DNA of 64,000 nucleotides from NCBI RefSeq assembly GCF_037975245.1, contig NC_092574.1, positions 8,841,713-8,905,712 of the forward strand. The letters are read 5' to 3'. A program made the position numbers and the translations under genes. The notes beneath the pieces are model-generated. The model saw nothing but the letters and a program-made list of their open reading frames with translations, searched no databases and was not told where the DNA came from. The first letter of the stretch is position 1. Each line of letters starts with the position of its first letter. Of the stretch, positions 12,401 through 24,400 are shown one piece after another. This DNA is from Apostichopus japonicus (taxonomy: Eukaryota > Echinodermata > Holothuroidea > Aspidochirotida > Stichopodidae).

Positions 12401-15400
12401 AAACGTAATCAAGTTGGCATCGTCTCAATGTCTTCCCTTTTTGAAAAAAGAACACTATTTCATATTAAGGCACTTTAGAACGTAAGAAAAAACACTATTT
12501 CATAGGCAGTCACTTCAGAACTCAGTCTGATCAAATTCCAAATTGGGATAATGAACCCGCAATCAATTATAGACATCCTTTGCTCGCAAATATCCTCAGG
12601 AAATGTTCTTGCTTGTGAAGGATACATGCTCAGGATATGCACGTTATCTGTTCATGGAAACGCATGTTCTTTTCAGATAGTTGCAGTGCCTTGATACCTA
12701 ACTCTTGTTAATAAGGTGTAGACTGCCTGCATGTTATGAACACTTACTCTTTCTTACTTCTTTTGAGGATGGTAAAAATTGACAATATCATTGACATTTG
12801 AAATTTTAATTACTTGGATAAACAAAGAAAAGATTTCTGTTTAAATCGTTAATGGTTAAAGCTCTGTTGCTGAGAGAGGAAGACCTTCAGGATTTGTAAG
12901 CATATTTGTATTACAAATGCTTGGTTGGTATAACCAAAGACTTGGTATTTATTATGATCAAACTTAAATTCAAAGGACATTCTCTTGAACTTTAATAGTT
13001 GCATCCAAAATACTCATGTGGTGGAATGGCAGTCTATGTATAGCATATGTAGGTATGTCTATAGAGCATTGTAGATGTCTGGTGATGTAAAAGTGTGAAA
13101 AGGTGAAAGGTGCACAGGCTTGCCTCGATTGTGAAATATCTACATCACATTCCACTGCAATATCTCTTTGATCTTAATTGGAAGCCACCATTTTATTCCT
13201 TTTTATTCCAACCGGGGTGGGGGGGGGTGGGGCGAGGTTAGGAGCCAGCTCTGACCCCAGGGATGATTATCTCAGTCTGCCTCCTTTTTGGAATCCTCAC
13301 TTTTGCCTAGGACCCCTATTTGACCCAGGGCCTTGGAACCGTAGTCCCCTCACTCCCCCCCTCTCTCTTTAGGACTGCTCGTCACACTTTATTGCGGCAA
13401 TGGGTGATGACTATTTAGAACAGTCAAATTAATGCGAACTGTAAACATGGGTATATTAGCAAGCAAACATTTAATGTAACTAGTAAACGAACTATGCTTT
13501 TATAAAATACATGTTTATCAGTTTAACAGTTAAGAAATGGATTAATTTTCAATGCATAGCTTGTAAAACTCTCTAATATTTACAACAATGTTGTGTTTGT
13601 TTAAGTGTGAAACATAATAATTTACCACAGAATACATCAAGTACAACCATACATATATTTATATATGTTTGATGAAATCTATTTTCTCTTTCTCTCTTCA
13701 GCTAAGGCGCCAAACAATTTCTTCTACAATTTCCTGACTTTTATCATTCTCTATAACAACCTCATTCCAATTAGTCTACCAGTCACTCTAGAGCTGGTCA
13801 AGTTTGGTCAGGCTCTCTTTATTAACTTTGTAAGTATCTCAGTCTTTAAGTACAGTCTGTCAATCAAATAGGACTGTCAATAGGACTATCAAATAGCCAG
13901 TCATATAGGACTGACAGGCTCACTCACCTGTACTTCAAAGTTATCTAATTATTTAGTAATAGTTATTAAGTTATTTAAATACTTCAGAAGGGGAAGTCTA
14001 CAAATCCTCACTGGATCCACCCAGAGTTAGTATTAATGCCTCACATATTCACCTTTATGCAACGTTAATCCATTGCAGTAAGGATTGTTAAAGGGGAGTA
14101 CCTCTCTTTTTATTTATCTGCACCGCCCTCTTCTAGGACATAGACATGTATCATAAAGAGAGCGACACCCCGGCCGCAGCAAGAACATCAAACCTCAACG
14201 ACGAGCTCGGTCAAGTCAAGTACGTCTTCTCCGACAAGACCGGCACACTCACAGAGAACGTCATGTTATTCAAAAAATGCACCATAGGAGGAATCATTTA
14301 TGGGTAAGTCGATCTGAACTGGGTCAAACCAAAAATGGTAGCAAAAAACTTATCCATCTTTTTAAGAAGAGATTTTTCCTCTTTCCTTCTTGTCTTTTAT
14401 TTCTTTGGTGGGAAAAAAAGAGCAAATTTGGGTCAGTTCTTCTTGGATGATGATCTGTGAAAAAGTGCTACTATTACACCGATTGGCGTGAAAATCCTGT
14501 GATGTTAGGGGGAAAAAAAATATATCACCAGCTGTATTAAATATTCTTTCAATATCATTGCTCTATATTATGTAAAAATGATAGATTGATAATTGTCCAG
14601 GACTAGTATTTCTTGATTGCATTACAGACTCTGCTGAGATAACATTTCTAAATAAAGGAACAATTATTGTGTTGCATATCTATGGTGGTTTTGATTTTTT
14701 TTTTTTTTTTTTTTTGCAGTGCCAATGAGAACTATGACATCTATGAAGAGAGACTTATTTCAGATAATTTAGAAACACATGTGAGTGACTTTATATTGAA
14801 TGTTGCTGGATATGTATAGCTCTTTTTAATGAATCAATGGAAATTACACAATGATAGTTTGTGACATGTACAGTATCATCTGCATTATTTAAAAAGTGTC
14901 TTAAGAAATGTTTATTTTTTGTCTGCTTTTGAGAAACTCAATTTTTCTAGCATTTTGTCAATGTTTCTAACATTTTGTTTTGTCATTAAAAATTCTGATT
15001 GCATCAAATTGAAAATCTTCTTACCCGCTGGTTATTGTAAATATTAAATGCATGATGTCAGAAATATATAAATGATATGAATGAAATGAAAAGATTTCTC
15101 AGAAATGTTAGTAGTGTAGTCTATTTCTGATTGTTATCTTCTCTGTGATTTAACCAGTCCACTGCACCTCATATCAGAATGTTCCTGAACATGTTAGCTG
15201 TCTGCCATACATGAAATTAAATGATTGCTCAGATATGTTAGTAGTGTAGTATATATCTGATTGTTATCTTCTCTGTGATTTACCCAGTCCACCGCACCTC
15301 CTATCAGAATGTTCCTGACCATGTTAGCTGTCTGCCATGCATGAAATGATTTCTCAGAAATGTTAGTAGTGTAGTCTATTTCTGATTGTTATCTTCTCTG

Positions 15401-18400
15401 TGATTTACACAGTCCACCGCACCTCATATCAGAATGTTCCTGACCATGTTAGCTGTCTGCCATACAGTAGTTCCAGAGAAAGATGAAGACAGTGATGAAA
15501 TCAAGTACCAAGCATCTTCTCCCGGTGAGTCCCCGCATCTCATCCAAGTCTCAGAACAAGTACAGTCTGTCTAATTCAAGAATAAATTGCCCTTAGAGTG
15601 TCTTTAAGTTAACCATTGTCGCCCTAAATTCATAAGATAGATGCATTTAGCCAAGTCATGCAAAGTGTCTCACGTCTATAACCCGAAAGTTGACGGGAAA
15701 AGAAAGAGTAGGAAAAGAACAGCAAAGCAAAAGAACTGAAAAGGGAGAAATCACTTTGCTATTAGATTCCAAACAGAAAATGAAAGCTAACGAAAATGAA
15801 AGATAAAGAGAATGAAAGCTAAAGAAAAGGAAAGCTAAAGAAAGCGAAAGAAGAAGAAGGGGAAAAATTGCTTTGCTATTAGAATCCAAAAAGAAAATGA
15901 AAGCTAAACAAAAATGAAAGATAAGAAGATTGAAAGCTAAAAAGAAAAATTAAAGCTAAAGAAAAATTAAAGCTAAACAAAAACGAATACTAAAGACAAT
16001 GAAAGCTAAAGAAGAGGTATGGGGAGAAATCGGCTGCTATAAGATCCTTAAAGCTCCCTTAACAAAGTCTAATGTACTTAGCAAGTTACGACAAGATCCA
16101 CAGTTGTGGGGACATCTTAGCAGTGATCTAATGATCAAATTTAAATTTCTCTGACACAATTTTTTTTTCTTTTTTTTGAATGCAGATGAAGGTGCTCTGG
16201 TGGATGCAGCTGCACGGTTAGGTTTCAAATTTATCGCCAGAACACCGAACTACGTCGAGCTGGATTTGGTAAGCACCCTTCCATTGACAGAACGGACTGT
16301 GGGAAAGTCTGCATTAGGTTTGAGATTTTTTTGCGAGAACATCGCGAGCTATGCAGAGCGGAACTTGGTTAGCACTCATGCGTTGACTTAACAGGACACT
16401 GACCTACATAGATATGGACTTGGTTAGTACTGGATGCGTGGACTTAATGGACTATTGCAGGTCTGCATAGCTTTCAGATTTAAGAACAGTCAAATGCTTA
16501 GAGCTGGACTTGGTTATTACCCTTTCATTAATCTTACACACTGTTGAAGGTTTCAGATTTATGACAAGAAGACTGAAATACAGAGAGCTGGACTTGGTTA
16601 GTACTCATGGGTTGACTTAACAGGACACTGGACTACATAGAGATGGACTCTTCTATTTACATAATAGAAGAGTCAAAGGTCTGCTTAGGTTTTAGATTTA
16701 TTACAAGAATGCTTAACAGTGTAGAACACGACTGGCTTAGTAGTGCTGCATTGACTTAACAGACTGTGTTAGGTTTGCTAAGATTTCTGATTTTACTACG
16801 AGAACACTGATCAACATAGAGTACTCATTCAGTGTCTAGCATCACTATTTCAGGTCTGTCTCAAACTTGATAACAGAGGATTCAGTTTATAGCATCCAGG
16901 CTTTACATCAATCTTGTAATCTGTGTGTCTACAGATTTCCAAGTTACATCGACTTTCCTATTCTATATTAATAATAATAATATTTAATATTTGATTTTTA
17001 TATAGCGCTTTACTCCAGCGATAGGTCTCAAAGCACTTTACAGACGTTATATTACCCCTGGTCAATGATAACCTGTCCCAGAGACAATCCCTCCAGTCCG
17101 CAGCAGTTATATACTGCGCCCAATGACAAGTTACCTCACAGGTACCCATTTAACCCCTGGGTGGAGAGAAGCAAGTGAGATAAAGCATCTTGCCCAAGGA
17201 CACAACTTAATTAACTAGGCATGAATCGAACCAGCAATCCTTGGATCATGAGTCCGACGCCTTAGCCAATTGGCCACCACGCTCTCATTAATTACTTGCA
17301 GATTTAATTTGTTTTTTCTTTTTCTGTCACTTTAGAATGGAAATAGAGAACGCTATGAGATACTTAATGTGCTGGACTTCACAAGGCAAGTCTGATACGA
17401 CTGAGGTGTTTGTGGATATTGAGAAGCTTCAGGCTATTTAACTCAGGTTAAATGTATAATTTTATGAACAGACTTCTACCAATGGCAACTTTTGAGTGAC
17501 TAGAAGTAATCCTTACCACAGAGTAGAGTAGTCCGTGTGCACTGCAGAAACTTCAAGGTTACTCTAAAAACTTCATTCTGATATAAGAAAACATGATCTT
17601 TCATTCCCGAAAGGAGTTTATTCAATGTTCAAAGATGTATTTGATCTCAAGTGGCTTTAACCTGAAAGTAACATGTCTTGGATACTTCATTGCAAGAAGA
17701 ACTCTTTCTCCCAACTAATTACAATAAAACCCAAAGTGTACCAGTAGTGCTATAGATCACTGGCTCAGAAAATTGGTACCCGTTTGTGCGTTTTTTTCCC
17801 GATTCGGGTACCCGAATGTTCGTTCCAGTACCCGACTCAGGCCTAGTAGAGTCAGGCCACACTGAGGCCGGCAGTGTGCCAGCCCCTGTAGACGGTCTTT
17901 TGGCTGACCTTCCACTTTAAGGAAGCTTTGTACTTGCTCGTCTTTTATTGTTTGTCTTTATCTATTCCAGTGACCGGAAGAGGATGTCTGTGATTGTTCG
18001 CACCAGTAAAGGATCCATCTTATTGTTATGTAAAGGAGCAGTAAGTAGAAAGATTCATTAAATCTTGTATTGACATCTGTAACATGGAATACAGTTTGAA
18101 TACTTGGATACTGTGTGAACTGTTGTCGAAATAGAGAAGCCATCACAGATTTAATAAGTGCCCTGTTTGGAAAATGAATAAGTTAATATTATTTGGTTGG
18201 TCATACAAATGATATCTTGTTATGATCAAAATAAAATAAAACTGTTAGCAAGCTGCTTATCCACTAGAGAGCCTGTGTAGGAGAATGTGTAAAAGTAACT
18301 TTGCCTGACGTTTTGATCCTAGCAGGATCTTCTTCAGAGGGCTGCCTGACGTTTCGATCCTTAGCAGGATCTTCTTCAAAGGCTAAAATGATAATTATAT

Positions 18401-21400
18401 GATTCATTTTAGCCTTTGAAGAAGATCCTGCTAGGATCAAAATGTCAGGCCAACTTACTTTTACACATCTTGTTATGATGGTATTGTAAAGTGACTGAAG
18501 ATTGATATCAGAGGGTTCATGGAACAACTTGAATATTAGTTTTGGTTATATATACTTGGTGTAGAGTACAAGATATTGATACTAGTACTGCATTCAACAG
18601 GATTCATTGATACATAAGAGGCTACATACATTTAGTGTATGCAACATTGATACTACTGCATGGTACAGGATATATGAAAGACTATGTCTATTTAGTGTAT
18701 ACAACATTAATATTACTGCATTCTACAGGATTCAGTGATATATGAGAGACTACTCACATTTAGTGTATGCAACATGGATACTACTGCATGGTACAGGATA
18801 TATGAAAGACTGTCTATTTAGTGTATACAACATTGATATTACTGCATTCTACAGGATTCAGTTAGAGACTACATACAATTAGCGTATGCAACATTGATAC
18901 TACTGCAAGGTACAGGATATAAGAAAGACTATGTCTATTTAGTATATACAACATGGATATCACTGTATTCTACAGGATTCAGTGATATATAAGAGACTAC
19001 ATACATTTAGTGTATGCAACATTGATACTACTGCAAGGTACAGGATATATGAAAGACTGTCTATTTAGTGTATACAACATTAATATTACTGCATTCTACA
19101 GGATTCATTTATATATATATGAGAGACTACTCACATTTAGTGTATGCAACATGGATACTACTGCATGGTACAGGATATATGAAAGACTGTCTATTTAGTG
19201 TATACAACATTGATACTACTGCATTCTACAGGATTCAGTTAGAGACTACATACATTTAGTGTATGCAACATTGATACTACTGCAAGGTACAGGATATATG
19301 AAAGACTGTCTATATAGAACATTGATATAACTGTATTCTACAGGATTCAGTGATATATAAGAGACTACATACATTTAGCGTATGCAACATTGATACTACT
19401 GCATGGTACAGGATATAAGAAAGACGATGTCTATTTAGTGTATACAACATTGATATTACTGCATTCTACAGGATTAAGTTAGAGACTACATACATTTAGC
19501 GTATGCAATATTGATACTACTGCATGGTACAGGATATAAGAAAGACGATGTCTATTTAGTGTATACAACATTGATATTACTGCATTCTACAGGATTCAGT
19601 GATATATAAGAGACTACATACAATTAGCATATGCAACATTGATACTACTGCATGGTACAGGATATAAGAAAGACGATGTCTATTTAGTGTATACAACATT
19701 GATATTACTGTATTCTACAGGATTCAGTGATATATGAAAGACTACATACAATTAGCGTATGCAACATTGATACTACTGCATGGTACAGGATATAAGAAAG
19801 ACGATGTCTATTTAGTGTATACAACATTGATATTACTGTATTCTACAGGATTCAGTGATATATGAAAGACTAGCAGCCAGCCAAGAGTACACAGAAGATA
19901 CTATACAACATCTAGAGAGCTTCGCAGCTGAAGGTAAAAGCAATAAATCGTGGTTGAAAGTAAATGCATAAAAGTAACGTGGCATTGTGTAGGTAAGGTC
20001 TTCCTTATCCATCCTGATGGTAAGGTCTTCATTATCCATCCTGATGGTAAGGTCTTCCTTATCCATCCTGATGGTAAGGTCTTCATTATCCATCCTGATG
20101 GTAAGGTCTTCATTATCCATCCTGATGGTAAGGTCTTCATTATCCATCCTGATGGTAAGGTCTTCCTTATCCATCCTGATGGTAAGGTCTTCATTATCCA
20201 TCCTGATGGTAAGGTCTTCATTATCCATCCTGATGGTAAGGTCTTCATTATCCATCCTGATGGTAAGGTCTTCCTTATCCATCCTGATGGTAAGGTCTTC
20301 ATTATCCATCCTGATGGTAAGGTCTTCATTATCCATCCTGATGGTAAGGTCTTCCTTATCTATCCTCATGGTTCATAAGAGTGGGATGGTTGGAAAAGAA
20401 TTCACCCATCACTCATTACTCGGTCCAGTTTTACAAAGGGTAGATCGTGATCAGATGCTTATTGTATCAAATTATTTACAAGGCTGATGGACAGATATTA
20501 TTTTGATGATTACTGAATTTATTTTACATAGATTCAATGAGTACTCAATGTCTGGTATTATATTTGTGGACAATGATCTTCTGCATGAATATTTTCAAAT
20601 TTCCTACTTGTTGTCTGGTAGCCCTTTTCTTTTTTCTTTTTCTGGTGTCAATGCTACCTGTCCCATTTACACATGTATACTCTCAAGAATTGCTTAATAT
20701 GTGGCATTGTTCTTCAACATCCCTTTCCTTTCTTATGCACAATTTCTGACACTTTCAAGTTTTTGTTTGTATTTCAGGATTGAGAACCCTTTGCCTGTCT
20801 TTTAGAGAAATTTCCAACGAAGATTATGAGGTGAGGCTTTGTCATATCGATAATTAATGATCCTGGTTAATACTATGTTATAACTGATGTTGTCCCACAG
20901 AGATGTCTTCTGACACCTCATTATCTTCCATAAGGTGTAGTCTTTGTCCGATGTAAGGGTAAACAGCGTCTGTTGCACAACCATTAGGCTCCTGGTTCAA
21001 GAATGTCCACCAGGAACCAGATTTCTCGAGATTGATATATTACAAATTGCTCCTTAGAATGTCATTGAGCAGAGTCTTCCCTGGATTGTTATTTCTGGTT
21101 TTTCGAATCGGGAAAAATGGGGTTTGCTTGTTCCTTCAATGGTTTAATAACAACTTTGTTTGCATGGCTGCTTGGCAGTGACAAAGAATGTGGCGGCCTT
21201 AGGGTACCATTACTATCTGATAAAGTAATTAGATGCCAAGGCAGACACTTGTGCATCTGACGAGGGACGTGAATAACAATCCGGTCAGTAAAAATGGTTA
21301 TGACATCTATACACCTGTATCGTAAATTTTTCTGAACACTCATAAAGAGGGGGTAGCCCTGATGTAAACCAGGGTTCATTTATGATCATCTCATGGATAT

Positions 21401-24400
21401 GGTTTAAACTGAGCCTATGTTTGGTAATACTAAAACCAATACCACTATATTGTTTAGGTTGAAGCATAAGCCTTTGTTCGGCATACTAAAACCAACACCA
21501 CTATGTCGTTTAGGTTGAAGCATATAGCCTTTGTTTGGCAATACTTAAACCAATTCCACTCTGTTGTTTTACAGGAATGGTCTGCTACTTACTACAAGGC
21601 CAGTACAGCCTTACAGAACAGGGAAAAGAAACTGGAGGAAGCCGCTGAACTCATAGAGATGAACTTTACTCTGATCGGTGCGTCCGCGATTGAAGACAAG
21701 CTACAAGATGTAAGAAGAAACCCTTGCTATCACTTACCTATCTCCTCAGAACAACTGCACCCCCACCTACCCAAATCTAACCCTTATAACCTCATATTAA
21801 AACTTTCAATTTCCCCCGTTTCGTATCATTGGAAAGATTCTCTCAACTTGTAAAGTATTCTGACGTTTGGAAAATTGTGTTTTTATTTACATTGACAGAA
21901 GAAAACAAAAACTGACTGAGAATTGTAAACAAAGTTTAGATAGAGCAAAAACATTGGTATTTGGTTTGATTTTTCTGTAATGTTTTTATTCAGTTCTCTC
22001 CTCAGGGTGGATAAGTGGGAGGTTGCAGATATCAAATATCAATTATGCATATCATTTCAATGATCTGGCAGTAATAACCTGTCATAATTACTGGATCACC
22101 GATATTTAATTTCATGACTACCAGAAACAACAAGTTAATGACCAGTTTTTGCCACAATACATCCATCTTGTCTACTTAAAAACTATTTGTGTGTCCAATC
22201 TCTTGCCATCATCCAAATACAGTAACATCTTTCCTCCACTTCCAGATCTCTACTCTGAGGGGGGTAAGGGAGGGGGGGGGGAGGGGAGGTGTTTTCCAGT
22301 TCTTGATATAAATTCCAAGCTGGTTGGATGATGCAATAATTCAGTCTTGTCTCTCGCTTTTCCTTATTTCTACCCAGGGTGTCCCAGAGACAATAGATAC
22401 ACTATTGAAAGCAGATATTAAACTCTGGGTCTTGACTGGTGACAAGCAGGAGACTGCTATCAATGTTGGTAAGTCAATCATCAATCATCATTAATCATCA
22501 TCACAATCATCATCAATCATCAAACTCCGCCTCAGTCACCAACTGTGACAGAGATTACTAACAGGTTGTCATAGTTACAAACAGTTACCTACAGTGCATG
22601 CATACAAAATGGCAGGAAAACCAGCGCAAGCAATTCGCAGAACTGCTACCCATGCTAAGGACTATACAAATTGTCACAGGCATTGGTTGCTCCCCAATAA
22701 ATAGAAATTCTTGAATCGTAAGGTACCGTTGCTAACGAAATCTGTTGGAAAAAGTCCAAGCGAAAAAACGCATGATGTTGGCAGTTTGCATGGTAGAATG
22801 AGAAGGAAGGGCATTGACCGGATGGGCCAGTTATAGAGGGCGCTAACAGGTTACCAGTTCATTCTAGGCACGATAGAACAAGAGTGCGAAGGTTGTAAGG
22901 AGACACGTAAGTGAGGAGTGCAGTACGTATTAGAAATTAAACTTACATTAAATATAACCATGCTAAACTACAACTAAACATAATTATACCAACCTCAACT
23001 CAACTAAACTAATAAAACTAGACTAAAACTAACTAAACTGAATTAACGAACAGTGCTTTACAGCACAGGACAAGAAATTGTTTTCTTGACATGTTTCCTC
23101 CTGCAAAATAATGTTAGTTATTGCACACTATTTATGTTTGATATTGTTCTCGTTGCCATGGACACAGATATTTTCAGTATAGTTGATACTGGCTAATAAT
23201 GGTTTTAACGTAATCCTTTCCAGGCTATTCATGTAAATTACTGTCGCCTGACAATATGGTCGATACCGGCTAATAACGGTTGGTGTTGGTTTTTAACCTA
23301 ATCCTTTCCAGGCTATTCATGTAAATTACTGTCGCCTGACAATGCGGTGGATACCGGCTAATAACGATTGGTGTCAGTTTAAACCTAATCCTTTCCAGGC
23401 TATTCATGTAAATTACTGTTGCCTGCATGACAATATGGTCGATACCAGCTACTAATGGTTGGTGTCGGTTTTAACCTAATCCTTTCCAGGCTATTCATGT
23501 AAATTACTGTCACCTGACAATATGGTTGATACCGGCTAATAACGGTTGGTGTTGGTTTTTAACCTAATCCTTTCCAGGCTATTCATGTAAATTACTGTCG
23601 CCTGACAATGCGGTGGATACCGGCTAATAACGGTTGGTGTCGGTTTTAACCTAATCCTTTCCAGGCTATTCATGTAAATAACTGTCGCCTGACAATATGG
23701 TCGATACCGGCTAATAACTGTTGGTGTTGGTTTTTAACCTAATCCTTTCCAGGCTATTCATGTAAATTACTGTCGCCTGACAATGCGGTGGATACCGGCT
23801 AATAACGATTGGTGTCAGTTTTAACCTAATCCTTTCCAGGCTATTCATGTAAATTACTGTCGCCTGACAATATGGTAGATACCGGCTAATAACGGTTAGT
23901 GTTGGTTTTAACGTAATCCTTTCCAGGCTATTCATGTAAATTACTGTCGCCTGACATGCCCCTCGTGATCTTAAACGAAGACAACATGAAGGACACTGTA
24001 GAGAATCTCCAGAGACAAATCGACGAGTTTGGAGATGACATCAATAACGAAAATTATGTCGGCTTAGTGATTGATGGAAAGGTAAGTACAAGTTTAGGAA
24101 CCGATTGATGGGTGAGTCATTCAGTTATATTGAGAATGTGTCTTATAAACAATTTCAATTTGTATTATAAACTCGCTGCAAATTTAAAAACAAAAGAATG
24201 TCATCATTAATAACTTCTTTGTCAATTTACGACATTATTATTTTGCAAATTTTCAATGACCCAAGCTGCTTGCAAGTTTGGAAAACTCTTCAAAAACTTT
24301 TCTATGCTGATTATTTTGCAGTGTTGGCAAACACTCTTTAATAAAGCTCATATCTGCCTTCTTTGCTAAAAGTACCATGTAAAAATTCTGCTAGTAATTC

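Noticed and set aside
15656-15889. Leu/Phe/Ser-rich ORF
   Set aside because: Product of the purine-rich gaaagctaaa repeat.
19993-20370. CRISPR-like array
   Set aside because: Units are contiguous with no unique spacers, and the host is an animal.
19833-20378. Long ORFs on both strands (repeats of [18 protein letters not shown] and DNEDLTIRM types)
   Set aside because: They are the 27-bp minisatellite read in stop-free frames; no start context, homology or splice support.
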